Assembly (NCBI RefSeq): GCF_025639805.1 | Contig: NZ_CP106735.1 | Span: 3,815,501-3,879,500, forward strand | DNA length: 64,000 bases | From: Reichenbachiella carrageenanivorans | GTDB lineage: Bacteria; Bacteroidota; Bacteroidia; Cytophagales; Cyclobacteriaceae | Direction: 5' to 3' | Shown here: piece after piece, positions 26,412-34,825 of the stretch | How the letters are laid out: each line of letters begins with the position of its first letter | Position numbering within the stretch: position 1 is the stretch's first letter | Translations under genes and position numbers: made by a program | The notes under the pieces: model-generated | Told to the model about the DNA's origin: nothing | The model's input: only the letters and a program-made list of their open reading frames with translations | The model's database searches: none

Positions 26412-27959
26412 TTAGTTATTTCCGTTAGGTGTAGATAGTTTTTCCATCACTTTATCTAAACTAAAACTAGCAGCTTTCATTCTTGGAGGATAATCCTTGA
26501 AGGTCATTAAGAAATCTCCTACAATTTTTTGGGCTGGTACCAGCATAAATGCATGATCAAGTAACCAGTCATAATAAGTATTGGAAGTAATAGTCGCAAA
26601 TTCGTAAGGGTCTCTTCTCAGGTTAAAGACCAAAGGCATCCTCAATGGAATAAATGGCTCTGCCCATACCTGCAAAGTACCAGGAGAACGCTGCTCCATG
26701 AAGACCAATTTCCAATCATCATATCTTAAAGCAGTCAAATCACCATCATCCGAAAAGTAGAATATTTCCTTTCTTGGACCTTTATCTACCTCACCTTTGA
26801 AATATGGCATAAAGTTATAGCCATCCAAATGCACTCTGAAGTCTCTACCATTAGCAGAGTATCCATTCAATAGCTTCTTAGGCACGTCTCCTTGTCCAGC
26901 TGCGTCCAAGAAAGTAGGCATCCAGTCCATACCAGACATCACTTCATTACAAACTGATCCAGGCTTCACAGTCCCAGGCCATCTTACCATAGCAGGTACT
27001 CTCCAGCCACCTTCCCAGTTGGTGTTTTTCTCACCTCTGAATGGATTGATACCAGCATCTGGCCAGGTGTTTTTATGAGGGCCATTATCTGTCGAATACA
27101 TTACAATCGTATTATCAGTAATTTTCAACTCATCCAAAAGAGCCAAAAATTTACCTACATGCATGTCATGTTCTATCATGCCATCACCGTATTCGTTCTG
27201 ACCAGAGATTCCTCTTAATTCTGGTTTTACGTGCGTTCTGAAGTGCATACGTGTACCATTCCACCATACGAAGAAAGGCTTTTTAGCTTTTACCGCATCT
27301 CTAATAAATTTCATGGCTGCCTCTGAAGATTCATCATCAATGGTTTCCATTCTCTTTTTTGTCAAAGGCCCTGTATCTTCTACTTTTCCATCGGCTGTAG
27401 AATGAATCACGCCTCTAGGTCCAAAATTCTTTCTGAAATTTGGGTACTCTTTCGGATCTGGATAGTCTGGCAATTCAGGTTCTTCTTCAGCATTGAGGTG
27501 ATACAGATTACCAAAGAACTCATCAAAACCATGGTTTGTTGGCAAATGCTCATCGCGATCTCCTAGGTGATTTTTACCAAACTGACCAGTCACATAACCT
27601 ACAGGTTTCAATAATTCGGCAATCGTAGGGTCTTTTTCTGATATCCCTTCGGCTGCACCTGGCATACCTACTTTACTCAAACCTGTTCTAAATACACTTT
27701 GCCCTAAGATGAAAGATGATCTACCTGCAGTACAGCTTTGCTCTGCATAATAGTCGGTAAAAATCATTCCTTCTTTGGCAATTCTGTCAATATTAGGCGT
27801 ACGATACCCTGTGATACCCATACTGTACGCACTGACATTCGATTGTCCAATATCATCTCCCCATATCACTAGGATATTGGGTTTTTTGTTTTTTTGTGCT
27901 TCTGCGAATGGCGTGTAAAACACTGCCATTACAAACAGAAGTAGAGTCGTTTTTTTCAT
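26412..27959 (-). CDS. Secreted sulfatase (arylsulfatase family), first copy
   Basis: The 515-residue protein has a signal peptide (ends FAEAQ), NILVIWGDDIGQSN and the formylglycine site SCTAGRSSF with Cys76. Further motifs are GQFGKNHLGDRDEHLPTNHG, STDNGPHKNTWPDAG and FRGEKNTNWEGGWRVP. It shares long identical blocks with the second sulfatase, so the two arose by tandem duplication. It is the first gene of the unit and has a promoter-like sequence 26-56 bases upstream. No sulfatase-modifying enzyme is encoded in the window. Confidence 0.92.
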   Translation of the reverse strand: MKKTTLLLFVMAVFYTPFAEAQKNKKPNILVIWGDDIGQSNVSAYSMGITGYRTPNIDRIAKEGMIFTDYYAEQSCTAGRSSFILGQSVFRTGLSKVGMPGAAEGISEKDPTIAELLKPVGYVTGQFGKNHLGDRDEHLPTNHGFDEFFGNLYHLNAEEEPELPDYPDPKEYPNFRKNFGPRGVIHSTADGKVEDTGPLTKKRMETIDDESSEAAMKFIRDAVKAKKPFFVWWNGTRMHFRTHVKPELRGISGQNEYGDGMIEHDMHVGKFLALLDELKITDNTIVMYSTDNGPHKNTWPDAGINPFRGEKNTNWEGGWRVPAMVRWPGTVKPGSVCNEVMSGMDWMPTFLDAAGQGDVPKKLLNGYSANGRDFRVHLDGYNFMPYFKGEVDKGPRKEIFYFSDDGDLTALRYDDWKLVFMEQRSPGTLQVWAEPFIPLRMPLVFNLRRDPYEFATITSNTYYDWLLDHAFMLVPAQKIVGDFLMTFKDYPPRMKAASFSLDKVMEKLSTPNGNN

Positions 27960-27984
27960 AGGATAATTATTAATTGATTTAAGG

Positions 27985-28015
27985 TAAAAATAGTTTAATC
28001 ACAGAGCGCATCAAA
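27985..28015 (-). promoter_or_regulatory. Putative promoter of the sulfatase operon
   Basis: On the minus strand TTTG (28012-28015) is followed after 19 bases by TATTTTTA (27985-27992), one base off the TAnnTTTG -7 consensus. It lies about 26 bases before the first sulfatase start. Confidence 0.4.
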
Positions 28016-28211
28016 CTGAATAGATTTAATTCCATTTTAAAAATGACAGATTAGCACGTCACATTCAAGCTTTTAATAGCACCATAAAATTAAAATCCAA
28101 GACAGCCATAACGTTCACAAAAAGGTTAGCAGTAGCAATGATCAAAAAGTGGTTTTCGCAGTATGTTTTCATTGATTTTCATATTCAGTTTAATGATTCT
28201 AACACTCTATT

Positions 28212-29477
28212 TTAAAAGGTCTCATTGACGTTGAGGTAAAAGCCTTGTGCTCCATACCGACCCCAAGCATAATCCAATGAAATATTAGTTTGAGATTTTT
28301 TATTAATCATCACTCGCAAGCCTAAGCCTACTCCTGGATCTACGTACTCAAACAAATTGAGGTCAGTATCTTCATTCGTAGCAGTAGTTGCATTTGCAAA
28401 TATTACACCTCCGATTAGGTCGCTATTGACCATGAGTGGAAAACGGTACTCTGCCTCTGCATAAGCAATACTTTGCCCTCTAAAGCGCCCTTGCGGATAG
28501 GCTCTACCCGATCGACCAAACTGATCCCAGCCAATAGCTGGAAGGTCTAAATATGGCACTTCTCCACTAGTCACAAAATTGGCATAAGTCCAAACTCCTA
28601 TTAAATGACGAGGCCGCTTTTGACTCATACGGAAATAATCTCTGTATTCGAGCCAAAGGCTCGTTGAATTCTTGTCGCTCCCGAAGAAAGTAGGGTTGAT
28701 ATGAAAAGATATAAAACCGTAGCGCCCATCTGTAGGGTTAATCATGTTGTTTCTACTATCGAATAAGCCATTGATAGAAATACCAGAAAGCAAATAGGAT
28801 TCAGGATCAAAACCATAATAAGTAGAATAGGCATAATGTGAAGTAACCGTATCTCCTGCGTCTATTATACCATCATTACCTAAGCCCAATAGCTTGTCAT
28901 CAATATTATAATGATAATCCAAATGATACCCCAGTCCTGCAAAAAATCGAGTATCTCCCACCCGCTTCAACGCCGTTTCGTGAAAACGCAAGTAATTAAA
29001 ATCCATCATTTGGGCTTCGTTTATACCTTTAGAATAGCTTCCATCATCATATTCGAAGCCGTTTGATGCCAAGGTATTTGAAGATGGCCCTGTTCCTAAA
29101 CCATAGGTAGGCTGCGAGGTAGCGAAATAGCGCCAATCCCCCATCAAATTCCACGAATCATCTTTCAAAAAGATATTTGTCTTAATAAAAAACAAAAACT
29201 GTTTCTTAGTAGTGTATATGATAGACGACACCAAAGAAGAGCGGTGTGTACTCGCATCATCTCCCATCATCCAACTGGCCGAAGGTGCCAATCCATACAT
29301 AAATCCCATGGCTGGGTTAGCTGCCAAAACGGGCATAGGCACAAAGGAAAGCTCACGAATAAGCTTTTCTTCATCCTCTGCTGACTCCGAAGCTACAGAT
29401 GTAGAATCCGTCTGAGCCGAAAGCCTACTAAACCCTACAAGAGAGAGCAACAGGCATAGTATAAATATTTTATTCAT
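28212..29477 (-). CDS. D15/BamA-like outer-membrane barrel protein
   Basis: The 421-residue protein has a signal peptide (ends LSAQ). The rest is beta-barrel of the bacterial surface antigen (D15, Omp85) type: the late motif GRFRGQSIAYAEAEYRFPL corresponds to the conserved lid-lock region, and the chain ends in a C-terminal Phe (YLNVNETF). There is no room for POTRA domains, since the barrel begins by about residue 50, so this resembles short Omp85-like proteins with uncertain role rather than BamA. It is transcribed alone; gaps of about 250 and 365 bases flank it. Confidence 0.85.
   Translation of the reverse strand: MNKIFILCLLLSLVGFSRLSAQTDSTSVASESAEDEEKLIRELSFVPMPVLAANPAMGFMYGLAPSASWMMGDDASTHRSSLVSSIIYTTKKQFLFFIKTNIFLKDDSWNLMGDWRYFATSQPTYGLGTGPSSNTLASNGFEYDDGSYSKGINEAQMMDFNYLRFHETALKRVGDTRFFAGLGYHLDYHYNIDDKLLGLGNDGIIDAGDTVTSHYAYSTYYGFDPESYLLSGISINGLFDSRNNMINPTDGRYGFISFHINPTFFGSDKNSTSLWLEYRDYFRMSQKRPRHLIGVWTYANFVTSGEVPYLDLPAIGWDQFGRSGRAYPQGRFRGQSIAYAEAEYRFPLMVNSDLIGGVIFANATTATNEDTDLNLFEYVDPGVGLGLRVMINKKSQTNISLDYAWGRYGAQGFYLNVNETF
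28760..28761. other. No other gene detected on the opposite strand of the barrel gene
   Basis: Opposite-strand frames here are short and lack ribosome sites or recognisable products, so none is annotated. Confidence 0.3.
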
Positions 29478-29842
29478 AGTTTATAATTTAAACCTTCGCT
29501 TGCAAGTGAATTAAACATAGGGACAGATCTCCAAAATGCACCAGTCGCACGTCATGTCTTTCCTTTGAATTCGGGAGCACCAACTGAAAGTTTACCTGAA
29601 TGCTTTTGGTTCATTTCATATTGATCATTGGTACATACAGATAGGCCAATAGGCCAAAAATCAATCAGCAGAATGTTGGTAGAGGATTTAGAAAGGTTCA
29701 TTTAGATCAGGTTTTAATGAAGTTGTAACATAATGAAATTAACAATTTTAGTTTTGCCATGCGAATAATCCCCCCTTTTTCTTCCAGAAAATTAAAACAA
29801 TGCCTGCACTCCTAGCTTTAGGATCTATCGATCCACCGACTA
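29478..29842. other. 365-base gap between the barrel gene and glutaminase
   Basis: No RNA gene or protein family is recognised. It contains an 8-base direct repeat (ATAGGCCA twice, at about 29641-29656) and a 49-codon minus-strand frame (29552-29701) without support. It should hold the barrel gene's promoter, but no convincing match was found. Confidence 0.5.
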
Positions 29843-30922
29843 TCAGTCCTTATTCTGAAAATTGCGAAAAAAGATATTAGCCCCAAGTTCTTTAGATATA
29901 TGAGCGATGGCTTTTTGCGCTCTTACACTATTACCCGCTTGATCCAATCTGGGAGAAAAGGCCGCGATAGCTCCTTTGCCAGGAATCACTGCTAGTATCC
30001 CTCCTCCTACGCCACTTTTGGCAGGTAGCCCAGTGCGATAAGACCAAGTCCCAGAATAATCATAAAGACCAGCAGTAAGCATCAAAGACAAAATCTTGGG
30101 TATCTCTTCTGGGCTGAGCAACTGCTTACCTGTATATGGGTTTACCCCTCCTGCTGCCAAAGTTGCCCCCATAACTGCAAGCTGCTTGGTATTCACTCCG
30201 ATGGCACATTGCTTAGTATAGCGATCCACCACTGTTGCTGGCTCGTCATACATCTTTCCATAGGATGCCAGCAACTTGGCCATTGCCTGATTGTGCTGAT
30301 TCGTTTTCGATTCGGACTTATATACAGAAGTAATAACTGCCAGTGGTTCTCCAGCAAAATCACTGTAATAGGCCTGTATCCTATCCCATTTTTCAGTTTG
30401 ATCTTTACCTGACACCAGGCTGGTTGTTGCCATCGCACCTGCATTCACAAAGGGGTTTCCCACTCTGCCAGGCTGCAACTCCACAGCCATCACCGAATTA
30501 AATGGCATGCCTGTGGCCTCAGCCCCTAATTTATCTAATATGGCTTCCGAACCCATCTCTTGGAGCACATGCGCTAGCGTAAATACTTTAGAAATCGACT
30601 GAATAGAAAAAGTATAATCGATATCTCCTACTCCATACCTCTTACCACCCACTGTCACTACTACGATCCCAAACAGCTCTGGATCTACCTTGGCTAGCTC
30701 AGGGATATAGTCTGCATTAGTCCCCGATTGATCATTTTTATACTTATCGTAGGCTTCTTTTAGTATATCCTTAATGCGCTTTTCTTGCAGGGTCAAAGGA
30801 TCAGGACCTTTTTTCACCTGAGCGATAGCAGACCAATGTAGCATAGCCAAAGCCATAAAAACTAGTCCATAACTTAATTGCTTAGAAAGGGAGAGGTGAT
30901 TTTTAATAATGACCATTTTCAT
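29843..30922 (-). CDS. glsA: Exported glutaminase (GlsA family)
   Basis: The 359-residue protein is a serine-dependent beta-lactamase-fold glutaminase that hydrolyses glutamine to glutamate and ammonia. It has the catalytic S-x-x-K (FSIQSISKVF), the motif GRVGNPFVNAGAMATTSLV, and AKSGVGGGILAVIPGKGAIA near the end. Ordinary GlsA is cytoplasmic and about 305 residues; here about 45 extra N-terminal residues form a signal peptide (YGLVFMALAMLHWSAIAQ), so it acts in the periplasm or outside. It is a single-gene unit. Confidence 0.93.
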   Translation of the reverse strand: MKMVIIKNHLSLSKQLSYGLVFMALAMLHWSAIAQVKKGPDPLTLQEKRIKDILKEAYDKYKNDQSGTNADYIPELAKVDPELFGIVVVTVGGKRYGVGDIDYTFSIQSISKVFTLAHVLQEMGSEAILDKLGAEATGMPFNSVMAVELQPGRVGNPFVNAGAMATTSLVSGKDQTEKWDRIQAYYSDFAGEPLAVITSVYKSESKTNQHNQAMAKLLASYGKMYDEPATVVDRYTKQCAIGVNTKQLAVMGATLAAGGVNPYTGKQLLSPEEIPKILSLMLTAGLYDYSGTWSYRTGLPAKSGVGGGILAVIPGKGAIAAFSPRLDQAGNSVRAQKAIAHISKELGANIFFRNFQNKD

Positions 30923-31002
30923 GAAGAGTAGTTTAGATTTCCATCAAAAGTTATTTAATAACTTTTCAACAATGAAACCTCCTACAAGATCATTTCATGA
31001 AT

Positions 31003-32409
31003 TTATTGCACCAGCAAAAATTCGTATTCAGTACAGGGGTTGTACAAATCAAAAATCGTGAGCCCTTCCGTATTGGAAAACTCAATCTCTGCAGCATAGA
31101 CCGTCCCACCTCCTACACCAAATATCTCATCCGTGATCGTTTTGATATTGGCACGATCCTCTGCGGAGATGGTCGCTGGGTAATACGGATCAGTCGCTTC
31201 ATCTTTAAACACTACTTCGACATGGTTTTCTACAGTAGTGGTGGTCTCAAACTCCCTTAAAAGGACTTGGGTAGTGCCATCGTCGGCTTGTACTGCCAGC
31301 CCTACTGCATAGGCTGGCTCAGCTACATCATTAAACCCGTAATTGAAAATAAAATTGGTAGCATTGGGATAAAGTTCTTCGATAATCCCATATTCTGAAA
31401 TGGAAAAGCCCTCATCACTTAGTACATAGTACACATTCACACTATAGCGCTCCGCTTGAGGCTGAAAACCTAATCCTGCTACATCAAACAGTGTTTGATG
31501 TATTTGAACTGTACCTATCCCTTCTACTTGTCCATCATACAATGGAGCATAGTAGTCGTCGGTGGTACATACCGTGGTCGTTTCTCTAGAAAAATTAGTC
31601 AGTTCTAAGGCTGAAATGGTGTATTCTATACCGTCAAGCGTAAAATCAAATGGATCGGTCAACACCACCTGCTCATCAAAATAACTGTAGCCTGTGACAT
31701 GATCCAGTTCGTTGGTTTTGTTGATACTCACCACTTCTGCCGTAGTCGTACCCACAGCGGCTCCTCTGACCTGAATCACTCGATCGTAGGGACTAATCCT
31801 CCAAAAAAGAGAAATTTGATCTTTGAGCACGATGTGTTGCATAGGCCCTGTAAAAACAGCATGTAACGAATCATAAGCCTCCATATTGGTTGACAGCTCT
31901 TGTGAAAGTGCATCAGCTGCATTGGCAATAGCTGGCACCATCAACAATTCAGTAGGATTGCTTTGGCTGTCTGTTTTACTAGAAAGGACTATATTGTCCC
32001 CCTGTTTACCTACATAATAGAATTCAAATTCAGCACCGAAAGTGGACTGGTCTATTTCAAAGAGATAATGTAACACTCCATAGGTTTCAAAAATCAACTC
32101 TAAATGCAAACTAGCATCGATTCGATATGGGATGGTCTGGTCAAAGAAATAACCATTGTCTCCAGGTACATCAGATTGAATACGTACAGTACCATCCTCT
32201 GAAAATTCCATCAACATATAAAAAACACCTGATGTCGGCGTAGGTTGATAGTTCATCATCCAGCCATTGGCAGGTTGGGTAAGTTCATTGATCAAATCAC
32301 CGATTGCAGCCTCGCTACGCTCTTCTGGAGGCGTAAGCTTCTCTAGCTCATGACTGCAAGCCCCAAGCCACATCAAACTGACAATAAACAAGTATTTGAA
32401 TTTATTCAT
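31003..32409 (-). CDS. DUF4302 lipoprotein
   Basis: The 468-residue lipoprotein (signal YLFIVSLMWLGACS) matches DUF4302: it opens SEAAIGDLINELTQPANGWMM, then GVFYMLMEFSEDGTVRI. DUF4302 proteins are last members of SusCD operons that also hold a zinc metallohydrolase, exactly the arrangement here (5-base gap from that gene). It is probably surface-exposed and helps bind the imported nutrient; ligand unknown. Confidence 0.85.
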   Translation of the reverse strand: MNKFKYLFIVSLMWLGACSHELEKLTPPEERSEAAIGDLINELTQPANGWMMNYQPTPTSGVFYMLMEFSEDGTVRIQSDVPGDNGYFFDQTIPYRIDASLHLELIFETYGVLHYLFEIDQSTFGAEFEFYYVGKQGDNIVLSSKTDSQSNPTELLMVPAIANAADALSQELSTNMEAYDSLHAVFTGPMQHIVLKDQISLFWRISPYDRVIQVRGAAVGTTTAEVVSINKTNELDHVTGYSYFDEQVVLTDPFDFTLDGIEYTISALELTNFSRETTTVCTTDDYYAPLYDGQVEGIGTVQIHQTLFDVAGLGFQPQAERYSVNVYYVLSDEGFSISEYGIIEELYPNATNFIFNYGFNDVAEPAYAVGLAVQADDGTTQVLLREFETTTTVENHVEVVFKDEATDPYYPATISAEDRANIKTITDEIFGVGGGTVYAAEIEFSNTEGLTIFDLYNPCTEYEFLLVQ

Positions 32410-32414
32410 GATGC

Positions 32415-33311
32415 TTATAATATGGCTTGAACTGCTGCTCTCAAATCGTCTAAATCTACACCTGTAGACTTTAGGTAATGCTCTTTTATTGCATTGAGTT
32501 TTTCCAAAATAAGTAAACGACCTTGGTTTCTTTCTTCACAAGCTGCCGTAGTACAATTATCTTCCTGATTGATATAGGTATCGAAAAAATCAGCTTCGGC
32601 CATATAAAACGCAATGGTCTCGGCAAAATCTTCATTGGGGCTACTGGTAGCATATGGCGATACAAATCCCCGCTCTAGCGCTTCTTCATCCGTAAGATTA
32701 AACCAAGAACCCGCACTGCTGTATCCCGATGCTGCTATTTCTTCAAATCCTGTAGGCAATTTATCATTCTGATGTACAATGTGAGCAAACTCATGGTACA
32801 CGGTATGCAACTGTCTAAGCAGCCATTCATCGTCATTCACATCTATAGAGTTGACATCTGTAAATACAATTCGGGCACCTGCATCTGCCGTTCCCAGTGT
32901 CACGGTACCATCTCCATTGTATATTAATCCTCCTAAAAACACGAGTTCCGCAGGAACGTATCGTCTGAAATAAGTCTCTCCGCTAGGTACTGCCTCATAC
33001 ACTTCTATCCAATACTTATCTACCAGATCCAGCATAGGCCTCACCACATCCAGCTTGGGAGGCGTCACGCTTTGGCCCACCTCTACAAAATTATCTACAT
33101 AACGATACCGTATAGCGATACCATACTCTTGCGTAAAATTATCATCTATATAAATATCCAACGTAGTCGTAGGATCATCTTCGGTTTTCACGGTTTCATC
33201 CAGTTTATCCTCTTCAAAACAAGAAGTAACCACCAACAGCAATAGCCCACTGCCCACCCATGATTTCCATGCGACAGGTTTTGTGATTATATATTTGAAA
33301 AGCTCTTTCAT
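32415..33311 (-). CDS. Zinc metallohydrolase lipoprotein associated with SusCD import
   Basis: The 298-residue lipoprotein (signal ending LLLVVTSCF) contains the zinc-binding HExxH in TVYHEFAHIVHQNDKLP (about residue 167) and downstream Glu residues (NEDFAETIAFYMAEADFF) that can complete the site. This is the family of substrate-import-associated zinc metallohydrolases that stand beside SusD. It may trim a peptide or modified substrate at the surface before uptake. The gene starts 1 base after SusD ends. Confidence 0.88.
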   Translation of the reverse strand: MKELFKYIITKPVAWKSWVGSGLLLLVVTSCFEEDKLDETVKTEDDPTTTLDIYIDDNFTQEYGIAIRYRYVDNFVEVGQSVTPPKLDVVRPMLDLVDKYWIEVYEAVPSGETYFRRYVPAELVFLGGLIYNGDGTVTLGTADAGARIVFTDVNSIDVNDDEWLLRQLHTVYHEFAHIVHQNDKLPTGFEEIAASGYSSAGSWFNLTDEEALERGFVSPYATSSPNEDFAETIAFYMAEADFFDTYINQEDNCTTAACEERNQGRLLILEKLNAIKEHYLKSTGVDLDDLRAAVQAIL

Positions 33312-33312
33312 A

Positions 33313-34821
33313 TCAACGATCGTTACCTTCTAGCCCACCTACTTCCACAGCAGAATTTGGTAGTTGTAATACTTTTCTTTTATCATCTCCCTCAAGCGTA
33401 CCAATCACGTTGCCATCAGGCCCATAGTGCTCCACAGGCACTTGAAACCGTTTCAAATCAAACCAACGCATCCCTTGCGCAAGGAATTCCTTTTGCCTAG
33501 TCAAAATCAAATACTCGTATAAAATCCCAAAATCAGTCCAAGAAGCAGGATAGAATGTTCGCAATCGAGCCATCGAAAGGGTAACATCATCTCCAGTAAA
33601 CCTGCGATCTATTAGCACTTGTAGATCAGCAATAGCGTCGTCGTTTCTTCCCAACTGAATGTAACATTCCGCTCGATTGAGCAGGACTTCTTCTCCTCTA
33701 AAAGCAATAGCAATATGGTACGGTGTACCTACATTAGAGTTGATACTGCTGCGCTGAAATAAGCTTTCGTATCGAACGGGAAATAACGCATTCAATCCTT
33801 TTACCCAAGCAGGGTTTTCTCGCTCATCGGTCACATCATCGAATATCGTAGTAGCAAACAAACTCCCATAATCGTTGCGATCGACACCAAACGCATAGTC
33901 TGTACGCTGAAACAAAGATACTTTTCTGATAAGCAGTAGGTTACTCGCTAGATCGGTCGAATTATACAGCTGCGGATAACCCGTAGTGGAAGCCTTGGCT
34001 GACCTAAATAATTCTGATGTCATATCTCGAACATAAGCCTCTGGATTAGCTCCTAAGAGTTCGTCACTATATTGTAAAGATCTAATAAAATCTCCTTTGA
34101 AAAGGTAGAACCTTGAAGCAAAGGCCAAGGCAGCATTTTTATTAAAATGATACTTGCCTGAATTGGTAAAATAACGATCATCTATCAGCTCTAAGCCTAA
34201 TTTCAAATCATCTTCTATTTCTTCATACGTCTTCTTTACTGAAGGTCGCTTATACTCTACTAAAAACTCCGTTTCAGGAGATTCTATGTAGGGCACGCCT
34301 AACCCCAAACCATTTTTAAATATAAAATTATCTTCACTAAAGAGATTCACCAACATAAAATGTCCATAAGCTCTGGCGAGTAAAGCCTCCCCTTTGATGG
34401 CGTCTCTTCGGGCTTCATCTTCTTCGTCTACTTCCAAGTCGTCGATGATTTGCAACACTTCATTGGCATGAGAAATAGCATTATAGGTCTGATACCAAAA
34501 GAAGCCTGGCGTATCCTGCTCTTCTGGATCTGAAGTAGGGTCTTGCCATAGATACATTTGCTCATGTGCTGGTCGCAAATTGGTGCCAATAGTATAGGTA
34601 AAATCATCCGTCATCCAGTCGGTAAATGCATAACTAGCATCCGAATAGGCATTGGTCACGAGCTGAGCCGCTTTATCCAAATCATCGAGCGACACCCGGT
34701 CATCAGGTACTTCCTCCAGGTAAGAATCGCAGGCAGGTAGCCAAACGACCGACAGACAAACCAGTGTGATTCGAATCGACACTTTCGTTAATTTAGGCGC
34801 TATGTGTATCAGTTTCCTCAT
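33313..34821 (-). CDS. SusD/RagB-family nutrient-binding lipoprotein
   Basis: The 502-residue protein (ATG 34821, 4 bases after the SusC stop) has a lipoprotein signal ending WLPACDSYLEEVPDD. SusD features are the N-terminal SusD-like domain (YNAISHANEVLQII), TPR-like helices (GEALLARAYGHFMLVNLF) and the C-terminal RagB motif (LTRQKEFLAQGMRWFDLKRF). It lids the SusC barrel and binds substrate at the cell surface. Together with the metallohydrolase and DUF4302 it forms one operon. The substrate is unknown; no glycosidase is nearby, so peptide rather than glycan is likely. Confidence 0.94.
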   Translation of the reverse strand: MRKLIHIAPKLTKVSIRITLVCLSVVWLPACDSYLEEVPDDRVSLDDLDKAAQLVTNAYSDASYAFTDWMTDDFTYTIGTNLRPAHEQMYLWQDPTSDPEEQDTPGFFWYQTYNAISHANEVLQIIDDLEVDEEDEARRDAIKGEALLARAYGHFMLVNLFSEDNFIFKNGLGLGVPYIESPETEFLVEYKRPSVKKTYEEIEDDLKLGLELIDDRYFTNSGKYHFNKNAALAFASRFYLFKGDFIRSLQYSDELLGANPEAYVRDMTSELFRSAKASTTGYPQLYNSTDLASNLLLIRKVSLFQRTDYAFGVDRNDYGSLFATTIFDDVTDERENPAWVKGLNALFPVRYESLFQRSSINSNVGTPYHIAIAFRGEEVLLNRAECYIQLGRNDDAIADLQVLIDRRFTGDDVTLSMARLRTFYPASWTDFGILYEYLILTRQKEFLAQGMRWFDLKRFQVPVEHYGPDGNVIGTLEGDDKRKVLQLPNSAVEVGGLEGNDR

Positions 34822-34825
34822 TAGA

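Noticed and set aside
29552..29701. 49-codon minus-strand frame between the barrel gene and glutaminase
   Set aside because: Short, no ribosome site, no recognisable product and low-complexity surroundings.
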